Shown here: positions 1 through 9,000 of the stretch, piece after piece
Layout of the letters: the number at the start of each line of letters is the position of its first letter
Position numbering within the stretch: the stretch's first letter is position 1
DNA from: Bacillus stratosphericus
GTDB taxonomy: Bacteria > Bacillota > Bacilli > Bacillales > Bacillaceae
Length of the DNA: 44,308 nucleotides
Direction: 5' to 3'
NCBI RefSeq assembly: GCF_020524495.1
Contig: NZ_JAIVLB010000027.1
Location: forward strand, 1-44,308
The notes under the pieces: generated by a model
What the model was told of the DNA's origin: nothing
The model's input: the letters and a program-made list of their open reading frames with translations, nothing else
Databases searched by the model: none
Translations under genes and position numbers: made by a program

Positions 1-26
1 TGGATAACTCACTCTTGTCCCCATAG

Positions 27-91
27 AAAAAACACCTCCATGTTTTATTTCGGATCACAACGGTCCGTGTTCAAACTTGAAGGTGTTTTTT
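27..91. terminator. Long hairpin, probable bidirectional terminator
   Basis: The outer arms AAAAAACACCT (27-37) and AGGTGTTTTTT (81-91) pair perfectly. Further pairing continues inward with mismatches, and there is a small inner hairpin around CGGA/TCCG. Both strands end in a T run, so it could serve the gene left of the window and the minus-strand gene that ends at 122. A second tiny hairpin (GGGG/CCCC, 107-120) lies directly after that gene's stop codon. Confidence 0.6.
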
Positions 92-121
92 ATTTGTCTC
101 ATCTTAGGGGGTCAGTCCCCT

Positions 122-823
122 TTATGTTGTGGATTTTTTTTCAGATTTCTCATATTTGATCGCATAAATCCCTTCATTTTCAATCCATTCACAGAATAGG
201 ACGTCTTTATAGGAAGAAATATGCTGCTTTCTTAATTGCTTTCGCAGCCATGCATCGTCAAATCCTGCTTCCTGTAAGTCTTTTCTTAAGATTTCCCCGT
301 CAATAATAAACGTTCTAGGCAATTTGACTTCTTTTCCTTTCACGTTCACATCCTCTGCTGTAGCTGGTGTGTATTTCATTTTTGGAAGGACACTGACAGA
401 GCCATCCGTTTCTAAAATCGCAAATTCTATTTCATTAAGAGCAAAATGACCTTTTGCTCGAATGAGCGTCTGCAATTGATTCAGATCAAGCTTATTCTTT
501 TTCAAACGATTGTAGCGAATATTCCCCTTATCAATGATAAGTGTAGGTCTTCCTTCTAAAAAGGCACGTAATGATTTAAATTTTTGTGAAAGCCATTCAA
601 TTGTGTAAATTAAAACGCCCCAAACCCCAACGGCAAAGAGAATATGTAAGATGCTGACTTCTTGATCAAAGATCGCATTCCCGACCATTTCACCTAAAAT
701 CAGTGCAGAAATAAAATCAAACGGAGTGATTTGTGCAAATTGTGTTTTACCTAAAAGTTTTATAATAAAAAACAAGGCTAAAAATCCGATCATTAGTTCA
801 ATAAAAATATTAAAAAATGACAC
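122..823 (-). CDS. DUF421 (YetF/YcaP-like) membrane protein
   Basis: A 233-residue protein of the DUF421/YetF family. Function in the cell is not established; related Bacillus proteins are inner-membrane proteins with a cytosolic C-terminal domain. Visible features are three hydrophobic segments at about residues 5-25, 33-50 and 58-75, the family-typical stretch KLLGKTQFAQITPFDFI, and the conserved soluble part with GRPTLIIDKG and EIEFAILETDGSVSVLPK. The start is GTG at 821-823, supported by AAGGAAGG seven bases upstream. That ribosome site lies in one arm of a 10-bp inverted repeat (831-882), which may control translation. A paralogue is at 31440-32150. The downstream end is closed by hairpins at 107-120 and 27-91. 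Confidence 0.85.
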   Translation of the reverse strand: MSFFNIFIELMIGFLALFFIIKLLGKTQFAQITPFDFISALILGEMVGNAIFDQEVSILHILFAVGVWGVLIYTIEWLSQKFKSLRAFLEGRPTLIIDKGNIRYNRLKKNKLDLNQLQTLIRAKGHFALNEIEFAILETDGSVSVLPKMKYTPATAEDVNVKGKEVKLPRTFIIDGEILRKDLQEAGFDDAWLRKQLRKQHISSYKDVLFCEWIENEGIYAIKYEKSEKKSTT

Positions 824-830
824 AGAGGTC

Positions 831-882
831 CCTTCCTTTCTTACTGCATTTATCTACATACAGTATGTACATGAAAGGAAGG
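831..882 (-). promoter_or_regulatory. SD-sequestering inverted repeat with nested palindrome
   Basis: On the minus strand the leader reads CCTTCCTTTC, 32 bases, then GAAAGGAAGG, and the last arm contains the ribosome site of the DUF421 gene. The 10-bp arms (831-840 and 873-882) are perfectly complementary. Inside the loop is a second perfect palindrome, TACATAC-A-GTATGTA (855-869). If the transcript begins upstream of 882, the stem would hide the ribosome site; the inner palindrome could be a second hairpin or a protein operator. No convincing promoter was located, so the role is inference. Confidence 0.45.
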
Positions 883-968
883 TTCTAAAACATGTACGAA
901 GGTAGTAAATTATTAGATACAAGTTGAATGTTTAGCCACATGCCAGTAAATCATGACACCTCTACCCC

Positions 969-1482
969 CTATACCGAAACAATCTCAGCAATAGCATTAC
1001 GCAAATTATCTTTATCAATATATTTTCGCCGTATGTATAATAGTACTTTGTATTTTTCTCCATGTTCTCCGTATGAAATTCGCTTTAACCCAGCATTTGT
1101 CCCCAAACCGTATAAGCATAAGATATTCTTCTGTAACAAATCTTTACTAATGACCTCTCTCGATGCAGCTGTTTTAAAAAGTTCTGTAAAGTCTACACGC
1201 AAATCATCTTCCTTGAGGATATCTAGTAAACTCGTCATAGGCCAGCGTTTCATAATTTCACCTTTGAGTCGTGACAGGTTTATCGGCTCCGGCACAGGGT
1301 CAAAAGGAGAAATGGATATTCGGCCGTTACTGTTTCCCTTTCCTTTTGTTAAAATACGAACCTTTGTATTTTTAGGGATTCCTTGTTCTAATTTATTTAA
1401 TGCCTTTGTCAATCAGCTCTTGTTCAACAGGCATGAGGATGAAATGATCAATTAGCTCATCTAATTCCCAATTCCTTTTCAA
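969..1482 (-). pseudogene. tnpA: Tn3-family transposase (tnpA) remnant, internally deleted
   Basis: Two pieces of one Tn3-type transposase are visible. The N-terminus starts at TTG (1480-1482) after AAAGGAGG and reads LKRNWELDELIDHFILMPVE, then stops within about 30 codons. After this the frame resumes with a piece from the C-terminal half (969-1412), including LDILKEDDLRVDFTELFKTA and LCLYGLGTNAGLKRISYGEH, which are typical of the Tn3 DDE transposase. Full-length family members are near 1000 residues, so most of the gene is missing and the C-terminus is truncated too. It is not functional. It lies directly after the resolvase remnant with an overlapping TTGA stop/start, as in Tn3-like tnpR-tnpA pairs. 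Confidence 0.85.
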
Positions 1483-1712
1483 CTGTTATCCTCCTTTTGT
1501 AGCATACGATATAGAGTTATACGGGAAATACCAACCTTTTCAGCAGCATCTGTCCGGCTCATCCCCTGATCTATGAGGGGTGATCTTTTCCTCATCTGCT
1601 TTTGGCCTTCCGGGAAACTTTCCTCGTTGGCAGCTAAGATGCCTTCCTTTGTACTCTGAAGTAAGATCTCTCTCAAATTGTGCAATTCCCAGCATAGTAT
1701 ACAACATTTTTC
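1479..1712 (-). pseudogene. tnpR: Tn3-type serine resolvase (tnpR) C-terminal remnant
   Basis: Reading from about 1712, one frame gives KMLYTMLGIAQFERDLTSE, the typical end of the serine-recombinase catalytic domain. A frameshift then moves into the frame TKEGILAANEESFPEGQKQ and the helix-turn-helix GMSRTDAAEKVGISRITLYR (ending at 1479). The catalytic serine region is absent, so only the last part of the gene survives. Its stop overlaps the TTG start of the tnpA remnant. I infer one old Tn3-family insertion that has been deleted from both sides. Confidence 0.8.
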
Positions 1713-1940
1713 AGTGAGCTGTTGTTGTATCCAGTCAAGACCCCTTTAAACTTTTTAAATGCGCCCCTTATTGGGCAATGAGTTCTGTAATCTCAATCAG
1801 ATCATTGGTCTAGAAAAATTCCCAAGCTGTATCTCTTCTGGGATCCGAGTGAATTTCGATGGATTAATTGAAATATGTAGTTCATCCTCTGTTCATATTC
1901 ATTTCCTATAATGGTTCAAGATAAAATATTGGGGGTTGAT

Positions 1941-4121
1941 ATGATGCTTAAACCATTTCGTAGACTAGCCAGATTCTCCAGCAGTTCAATGGGAGCAAAA
2001 ATTGTTTTAATTGCATGGATTGTCGTGGTAGCTGTATTCAGCTTCGTTGCGCCATCATCTAAGGATTATTCCAAAAACAGTACGGAAGGCAGTGTAAAAG
2101 GAAACACAGCTTCCGAAATTGCGGAGCAAGTACTAAATAAAGAATTCCCCACCGACAACGGGCTAACCGCCTTGCTTGTATTTCATCATGAAGGAAAAAT
2201 AACCGACCAAGATCGGGAAAGGATTACGGAACTCAGTGAATGGTTTGCTTCGGCTAATAAACCAAAACATATAGCAAGTGCACTTCCGTATCATAAGTTT
2301 CCGAAAAAGGTTCAAGATCAAATGTTTTCTGATGATGGAACGACATTAATTTTTAACTTGGCGTTAAAAGATGGGATTGACTCGGATGAAGCTAATGCAA
2401 CATTAGATGCTATCAGGGATAAGGTAACTGCTATCGGTTTGGATGATCTCCAATTCGAAATTACGGGTCCTGCCGGCATATCGGCTGATACCATTGCTTT
2501 ATTCAAAAACGCTGATCTCGTCTTAATGTTAGCTACAGTAGCTTTAATCTTTGTTATTTTAATTATCATCTATCGTTCACCAATACTTGCCATTACACCA
2601 TTGATTATTGCTGGGATTGTATATGGCCTTGTAGATCGAATCATAGGTTTGGCTGGAAAGAATGATTGGTTTCCTGTTGATAGCTCTGCCGTTTCAATTA
2701 TGCTTGTCCTGTTATTCGCGGTTATAACCGATTACAGTTTGTTTGTGTTCTCACGGTACCGTGAGGAATTAAGAAAAAAGGAATCGAAATATGATTCAAT
2801 GAGCGAAGCGATGTACCATGTTTCTGAGCCAATTTTTTTTAGTGGCGGGACGGTATTCCTAGCAATGCTGACACTGTTTACAACAGTTTTTGAGCCTTAT
2901 AACCATTTTGCTCCTGTGTTTTCAGTAGCCGTTGTCGTTATATTATTAGCAGGGTTAACACTTATCCCAAGTATATTTGCACTAATGGGCCGGAAAGCAT
3001 TTTGGCCGTTTATTCCAAAGTTTAATCCACAACATAAAGATAAAGAAAGCATTTGGTCAAAGGTAAGTAAACTTGTGTTAAAACGTCCTGCGTTATATGC
3101 GGGTATCTTGTTGATCATTCTGCTTTCCGGTGTTTTCAATGCGACACAAATGAAGTTCTCTTTTAATTTAATGAATTCATTTCCGGAGGATATTTCTTCC
3201 CGTCAAGGATTTGAACTTCTTGCGGACCATTATCCGGCAGGGCAATTGGCCCCTGTAACAGTGATATTACTGGCGGATAAGAAAATTGATGTTAATGAAG
3301 AATTTTTACAAAAGGTGAAAGGACTTAAAGAGGAACTAGCCAATCAAAAAGGAATTAGTTCAGTTAGTCCCGATATTACTGATGAGGTAATAAAAGGTAA
3401 CGCAGATTTGCCTCCGAACTTTTTAGCTGATAATGGGAAGGCCGTGAAATTACAGCTTGTTTTGAAGAATAACCCTTACGACATTGAGGCACTAAATACC
3501 GTTGAACAGCTTCGAGATCATACGGAAACCTTCCTTAAAGATAATGGATTTACCAAGAATGAATATCAACTGCATTATGCAGGACAAACAGCTGGGCAGC
3601 TTGATGTGAAGCAAATGAATGTACGTGACATGATTATCCTATTTTCACTTGTGACGGTGTTGCTGACCCTTGTAATAGGATTTCAAACAAAATCAGTTCT
3701 GATGCCAATTTTAATGATGGCAACCATTCTTTTATCCTATTTCGCAACGCTCGGATTTGGCTGGTGGATATTCAAACACTTTATGGGTTATGAAGCAATC
3801 AGTTACCGTTTGCCGGTGTACACATTTGTTTTCATGGTTGCATTAGGGATTGATTACAATATCATGCTCGTTTCACGGATTAAGGAAAAAGCAAAGGAAC
3901 TTCCATGGAAAAAGGCGGTTGGCGAAGGAATTGCATTAACCGGTGGCGTTATTTCTTCAGCAGGGATTATTTTGGCTGCAACTTTTGCCGTCTTAATGAC
4001 ACAGCCGTTGCAAGAACTTTTCTTATTCGGCTTTACAATGGCGATGGGAATTTTAATAGACACGTTTTTAATAAGAGCCATTTTACTTCCCTCCCTTTTG
4101 ATATTGACACATAAAAAATAA
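1941..4121 (+). CDS. MMPL-family (RND superfamily) membrane transporter
   Basis: A protein of about 726 residues with the MMPL layout: an N-terminal membrane helix, an extracytoplasmic loop, a block of five or six helices (about 190-370), a second outer loop (about 410-560) and a second helix block to the end. Both helix blocks carry the family's Asp-Tyr motif (ITDYSLFVFSRYREE and LGIDYNIMLVSRIKEK). The family exports lipids or amphipathic compounds using the proton gradient; the substrate here is unknown. I start it at ATG 1941, five bases after GGGGG. The earlier in-frame ATG at 1911 sits inside a likely TATAAT -10 box (1907-1912) and has no ribosome site. It stands alone between a transposon relic and an intergenic region, and could be part of an acquired segment. 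Confidence 0.85.
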   Translation: MMLKPFRRLARFSSSSMGAKIVLIAWIVVVAVFSFVAPSSKDYSKNSTEGSVKGNTASEIAEQVLNKEFPTDNGLTALLVFHHEGKITDQDRERITELSEWFASANKPKHIASALPYHKFPKKVQDQMFSDDGTTLIFNLALKDGIDSDEANATLDAIRDKVTAIGLDDLQFEITGPAGISADTIALFKNADLVLMLATVALIFVILIIIYRSPILAITPLIIAGIVYGLVDRIIGLAGKNDWFPVDSSAVSIMLVLLFAVITDYSLFVFSRYREELRKKESKYDSMSEAMYHVSEPIFFSGGTVFLAMLTLFTTVFEPYNHFAPVFSVAVVVILLAGLTLIPSIFALMGRKAFWPFIPKFNPQHKDKESIWSKVSKLVLKRPALYAGILLIILLSGVFNATQMKFSFNLMNSFPEDISSRQGFELLADHYPAGQLAPVTVILLADKKIDVNEEFLQKVKGLKEELANQKGISSVSPDITDEVIKGNADLPPNFLADNGKAVKLQLVLKNNPYDIEALNTVEQLRDHTETFLKDNGFTKNEYQLHYAGQTAGQLDVKQMNVRDMIILFSLVTVLLTLVIGFQTKSVLMPILMMATILLSYFATLGFGWWIFKHFMGYEAISYRLPVYTFVFMVALGIDYNIMLVSRIKEKAKELPWKKAVGEGIALTGGVISSAGIILAATFAVLMTQPLQELFLFGFTMAMGILIDTFLIRAILLPSLLILTHKK

Positions 4122-4515
4122 AGAAGTTGTTTATGTTTATATAAGTTTGATTTACTGCTCTACTAAGGTTTCATTCACTTCAATGGCGGCCATAAGATAG
4201 ATTGTTTCATACGCATTATGGGGTAGTACCGACAAATGCGGATATACGCTAAGGAAATTTAAAAATAAAGTAGCCGTTTTCACCTCTATTTTTAAGGAAT
4301 CGGCTGTTGTATATGAAGAAGTACAATCAGAAATGGTGTATTTTTAATTTAATTCCTTATCGAGGGTAGTGATAGCTTCGCTAATACTACCCCTATACGA
4401 GAAAAATTACTTGATGAGGAAATCAGAGAAGAGCTTTGTGAGCAATTTAACCAAAGCAGACGACCAAAGGGTGTGGAAAAAAAGTGATCATCTACCACTC
4501 GATCTCTGAATCATA
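4122..4515. other. Intergenic stretch, no recognisable intact gene
   Basis: Between the MMPL gene and the gltB terminator there is no convincing gene. A plus-strand stretch ending near 4484 reads LLDEEIREELCEQFNQSRRP in one frame but has no start codon or ribosome site; it could be the tail of a lost gene. Another open stretch (about 4200-4347) matches nothing I know. Confidence 0.5.
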
Positions 4516-4549
4516 AAAAGCCATGACCAAAAGAGTGGTCATGGCTTTT
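4516..4549. terminator. Strong bidirectional rho-independent terminator
   Basis: A perfect 14-bp stem, AAAAGCCATGACCA / TGGTCATGGCTTTT, with a 6-base loop and A/T tracts on both sides. It lies 32 bp downstream of the gltB stop and ends the gltAB transcript. Confidence 0.9.
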
Positions 4550-4580
4550 CTCTATATTTGATAAACATCCTTTGTTTGAC

Positions 4581-6065
4581 CTACCTTGGCAGAACCGAAC
4601 TCCCCATTAAATAACGGTCTACCTCGTGTGCCACTTGTCTGCCTTCGTTAATCGCCCAGACAATCAAGCTTTGGCCGCGTCTTGCATCTCCCGCTGCAAA
4701 TACGCCTTCTACATTTGTTGTATACTCCCCATACTTTGCGTCAATTCGATTGTTTTTGCTGTCCACGCCAAAGTGCTTCACTAGTGGCTGTTCAGTTCCC
4801 TCAAAACCAATCGCAATCAAGACTAACTGAGCAGGCCATACCTTCTCTGTTCCTGGAATTTCATGAAATTCAAACTTCCCATGCTCGTTTTTCACCTTTT
4901 CCATTTGAATGGTATGAAGCTCTTTTAATTTTCCGTTTTTATCTGCCACAAACTTTGTGGTTTGTATCGAATATTGACGTGGATCTTCTCCCAATTTTGC
5001 TTGTGCTTCTTCATAAGCATAATCTAATGAGTAGATATAGGGCTGTTCTGGCCACATGTTATCCCCTATACGTGTATCTGGAAGCTTTGGATGCTTTCCG
5101 AATTGAACAACACTTTTTGCTTTTTGACGAAGTGCAGTTGCTACGCAGTCAGCACCTGTATCTCCTCCGCCAATGACGATCACGTCTGTTTCTTTTGCAT
5201 CAATGAAATTTTTGTCTTTAAATTCTGAATCGAGCATGCTTTTTGTTGCGAGCGTTAAATAATCCATTGCTAAGTAAATCCCTTTTGCTTCCCGACCTTC
5301 AATTAATAGGTCACGCTGTTTTTGTGCACCTGTGCAAAGGATGACCGCATCAAATTGCTCTTTCAGTTCATCGGCAGTGATATCAACACCGATTTCTGTG
5401 TTCGTCACAAAGTCAATGCCTTCTTGTCTCAGAAGTTTGACTCTGCGCTCAACGATTTCTTTATCTAGCTTCATATTTGGAATACCATAGGTGAGCAGGC
5501 CGCCGAGACGATCAGATCGTTCGAACACTGTGACTGCGTGCCCTGCTTGGTTTAATTGATCAGCACTGGCAAGTCCTGCTGGCCCTGAACCGACAATGGC
5601 GATTTTTTTCCCTGTACGACTTGAAGGAATTCTTGGTGTAATCCATCCATTTTCAAATCCTTTGTCAATGATCGTGCGTTCAATATTTTTAATCGATACA
5701 GCTGAATCATTGATCGCAACTGTACATGAGCCTTCGCAAGGTGCTGGGCATACTCTGCCAGTAAATTCAGGAAAATTGTTCGTTTTTTGCAGTCTTTCGA
5801 GCGCATCTTTCCATCTCCCACGATAGACAAGGTCATTCCACTCTGGAATTAAATTGTATATCGGGCAGCCAGAAACGTCGCCCCTGATTTCCATCCCCAT
5901 TTGACAAAACGGTGTTCCGCAATCCATACATCTAGCGCCCTGCTTCTTCAATACCTCATCTGTATAAAGAGCTGAATATTCTTTCCAGTCATTTTGACGA
6001 GTGAGAGGGTCACGTTCATTTGGCTTTTCTCTTTTATATTCCATAAAACCTGTTGCTTTGCCCAT
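4581..6065 (-). CDS. gltB: Glutamate synthase (NADPH) small subunit
   Basis: A 494-residue beta subunit of NADPH glutamate synthase. It takes electrons from NADPH through FAD and Fe-S centres and passes them to GltA, which converts 2-oxoglutarate and glutamine to two glutamates in the cytoplasm. Visible features are the N-terminal cysteine clusters [12 protein letters not shown] and CPIYNL with CPAPCEGSC, the FAD fingerprint [12 protein letters not shown] (about 152-163), the NADPH fingerprint [13 protein letters not shown] (about 296-308) and a C-terminal [21 protein letters not shown] motif. The start [13 protein letters not shown] is chosen because GGGGAGAGG lies just upstream and the length matches B. 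subtilis GltB (493). It follows gltA by 16 bp in the same operon and is followed by a strong terminator. Confidence 0.97.
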   Translation of the reverse strand: MGKATGFMEYKREKPNERDPLTRQNDWKEYSALYTDEVLKKQGARCMDCGTPFCQMGMEIRGDVSGCPIYNLIPEWNDLVYRGRWKDALERLQKTNNFPEFTGRVCPAPCEGSCTVAINDSAVSIKNIERTIIDKGFENGWITPRIPSSRTGKKIAIVGSGPAGLASADQLNQAGHAVTVFERSDRLGGLLTYGIPNMKLDKEIVERRVKLLRQEGIDFVTNTEIGVDITADELKEQFDAVILCTGAQKQRDLLIEGREAKGIYLAMDYLTLATKSMLDSEFKDKNFIDAKETDVIVIGGGDTGADCVATALRQKAKSVVQFGKHPKLPDTRIGDNMWPEQPYIYSLDYAYEEAQAKLGEDPRQYSIQTTKFVADKNGKLKELHTIQMEKVKNEHGKFEFHEIPGTEKVWPAQLVLIAIGFEGTEQPLVKHFGVDSKNNRIDAKYGEYTTNVEGVFAAGDARRGQSLIVWAINEGRQVAHEVDRYLMGSSVLPR

Positions 6066-6081
6066 TGTCCTCTCCCCTTTC

Positions 6082-9000
6082 TTAATGAGCGAGGGCTGCT
6101 TTTTGCCCGTTTGCCGTTTCTTTATTTTTCGGTTTTGTGTTTGCTTCAAAGGCGAACATGACAGCTTCTTCATGACTGAGGCCCGCTTGTTTTTGTTCTT
6201 CAATGCATTGAAGCATCATTTTGTAATTTCTCGGAATGATCTTAATGAATTGATCCTTTTCTTGCGCCCAGTTTTTTAGAAGTGCTACTGCTTTTGAGCT
6301 ATTTGTATAATCAAGATGCTCTTTGATCATTTGTTTCACTTCTTGTTCTTCTTCATGATCTGTGAGCTTTTCAAACATGATCATTTCCATGTTACACATT
6401 CTTTTGAACTGCTTCGCATCAGATGTATGCACGTAAGCCACACCGCCAGACATGCCTGCGCCAAAGTTTTTCCCGACGCCCCCTAAAATAACGACACGTC
6501 CACCAGTCATGTACTCACAGCCGTGATCACCGATTCCTTCAACGACCACATTAACACCTGAATTACGAACAGCAAATCGTTCACCTGCACGCCCGTTAAC
6601 ATAAGCTCTCCCGCTTGTCGCACCGTAAAATGCGACGTTTCCGACAATCACGTTTTGATGTCCATTTTGCACAAAGTGATCAGATGTCTTGACAGCAATT
6701 TTGCCTCCAGAGAGTCCTTTGCCGATATAGTCATTTGCATCACCTGTTAAATATAAAGACATGCCTTTTGGAACGAATGCGCCGAAGCTTTGTCCAGCTG
6801 AACCAGTGAAACGAAGTGTGATCGTATCCTCTGGCAATCCTTCTTCTCCGTAGCGCTTAGACACTTCACTACCAGTAATCGTTCCGGCCACACGGTTGAC
6901 GTTGCGAATGTTCAGTGATAGATCAACCGGTGTTTGGTGATTCAACGCTTCCTGTACATAAGGAAGGATCTCATTTATATCTAGTGATTCATCCGTTTTA
7001 TGATGTTGCGGCGTTCTGAATGTGCGCACCCCTTCTGGCTGATAAAGCAATGTTTCAAGATCCAGCTGCCCTGCTTTCCAGTGTGCTTTTGCTCTTTCAC
7101 TAACTGATAGAACGTCTGTGCGTCCAATCAATTCATCCATTGATGTAAAGCCAAGTTCAGCTAGGATTTCTCTTACTTCCTCGGCAATAAACATCATGAA
7201 GTTCACAATGTGATCAGGATCACCCATGAATTTTTTCCGAAGCTCTGGATTTTGTGTCGCAACACCGACTGGACAAGTATCTAAATGACATGCTCTCATC
7301 ATCACGCAGCCTAAAACGACAAGTGGAGCTGTCGCAAAACCGTATTCTTCTGCTCCTAAAATCGCAGCCATGACAACGTCGCGCCCTGTCATTAACTTTC
7401 CATCTGTTTCAAGAACTACTCGCTCACGAAGTCCGTTTAAAACAAGAGTTTGATGTGCCTCTGCCAAACCGAGCTCCCAAGGAAGTCCTGTATGTTTAAT
7501 ACTTGTTTTCGGAGAAGCCCCAGTGCCACCGTCATACCCGCTGATGACAATGACATCCGCCGTCCCTTTCGCTACACCTGCTGCAATCGTTCCAACGCCA
7601 GCTTTAGACACAAGCTTGACACTGATGCGCGCATCACGGTTAGCGTTTTTCAAATCATGGATCAACTGAGCCAAATCCTCGATTGAATAAATATCATGAT
7701 GAGGTGGTGGTGAAATGAGGCCTACACCTGGTGTGGAACCACGTACATCTGCTACCCAAGGATACACTTTATTTCCTGGCAGTTGGCCGCCTTCGCCAGG
7801 CTTTGCGCCTTGCGCCATTTTAATTTGCAATTCATCGGCATTGACCAAGTAATGACTCTTGACGCCAAAGCGGCCCGAAGCAATCTGTTTAATCGCACTT
7901 CTGCGATCATCACCGCGCTCATCTACTGTAAAGCGTGCAGGATCTTCCCCGCCTTCTCCGCTGTTGCTTTTGCCGCCAATTCGGTTCATGGCAATAGCAA
8001 GTACCTCATGCGCTTCTTTACTTAAAGATCCAAATGACATCGCACCTGTCTTAAATCGGCGCACAATCGATTCAGCAGATTCAACCTCTTCAAGACGAAC
8101 TGGCTTTTGTTTTGGATGAAAAGCAAATAGATTTCTAAGGAAGCCGATTCTTTCTTCGTTCGCTGCCTTTGTGTATTGCTTAAATAGGTCATAATCTTCG
8201 TTGCGGCATGCCCACTGAAGGGTATGAATTGTTTTTGGATTAAAGGCATGATGCTCTCCATTTTTTCTCCACTGGAACTCACTGCCTGATTCTAGCGTTT
8301 GATCAGTAGATGCCTGATACCCTGCTTGATGACGAAGCTTCGCCTCACTTGCAATGGTGTCAAGATCAATTCCGCCAAGCTGCGAAGCTGTTCCTGTGAA
8401 ATACGCCTGAATGACGTCTTCACTAATGCCAACTGCTTCAAAGATTTGCGCCCCTCTATAACTTTGCACAGTGGAAATACCCACTTTTGACATGACTTTG
8501 ACAACACCCTCGGTCACGCTTTTGCCAAACTTCGTAACAGCTTCATCAAAGCCAATGGAGATCGCTTCTTCAGCAATAAGCTGTTTGTATGTTTCGTAGA
8601 CGAGATAAGGGTGGATTGCATCTGCTCCGTAGCCAATCAGTGCTGCAAAATGATGGACTTCTCTTACTTCGCCAGATTCGACAATCAAGCTCACCTTTGT
8701 TCGTAAGCCTTGGCGTACAAGGTGATGATGAAGTGCACTTAGTGCAAGAAGTGGTGGAATCGGCACTTTTTCTTCCGTCATTTCTCGATCTGAAAGGATT
8801 AATAAAGATACACCTTGGCGAATGGCTTTTTCCGCCTCTTCAAACATTGCATCTAGCCCGCGTTTTAGATCATCTGAGAAAAGTGTATGAATCGTTTTGC
8901 TTTTAAAGGCATTGTGAACAATCGTTTTCAAGCCGTTAAATTGCCCGCTTGTTAAGACCGGTGTATATAGTTTAATTCTTCGGCATGAATATTCATTTGG

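Noticed and set aside
928..1455. 175-codon plus-strand frame
   Set aside because: It lies antisense to the tnpA remnant, which has clear family similarity; no ribosome site.
4682..5176. 164-codon plus-strand frame antisense to gltB
   Set aside because: A shadow of a strongly conserved gene, with no ribosome site and a composition unlike a real protein.
7450..8906. Several plus-strand frames opposite gltA
   Set aside because: All are antisense shadows of a long conserved gene.
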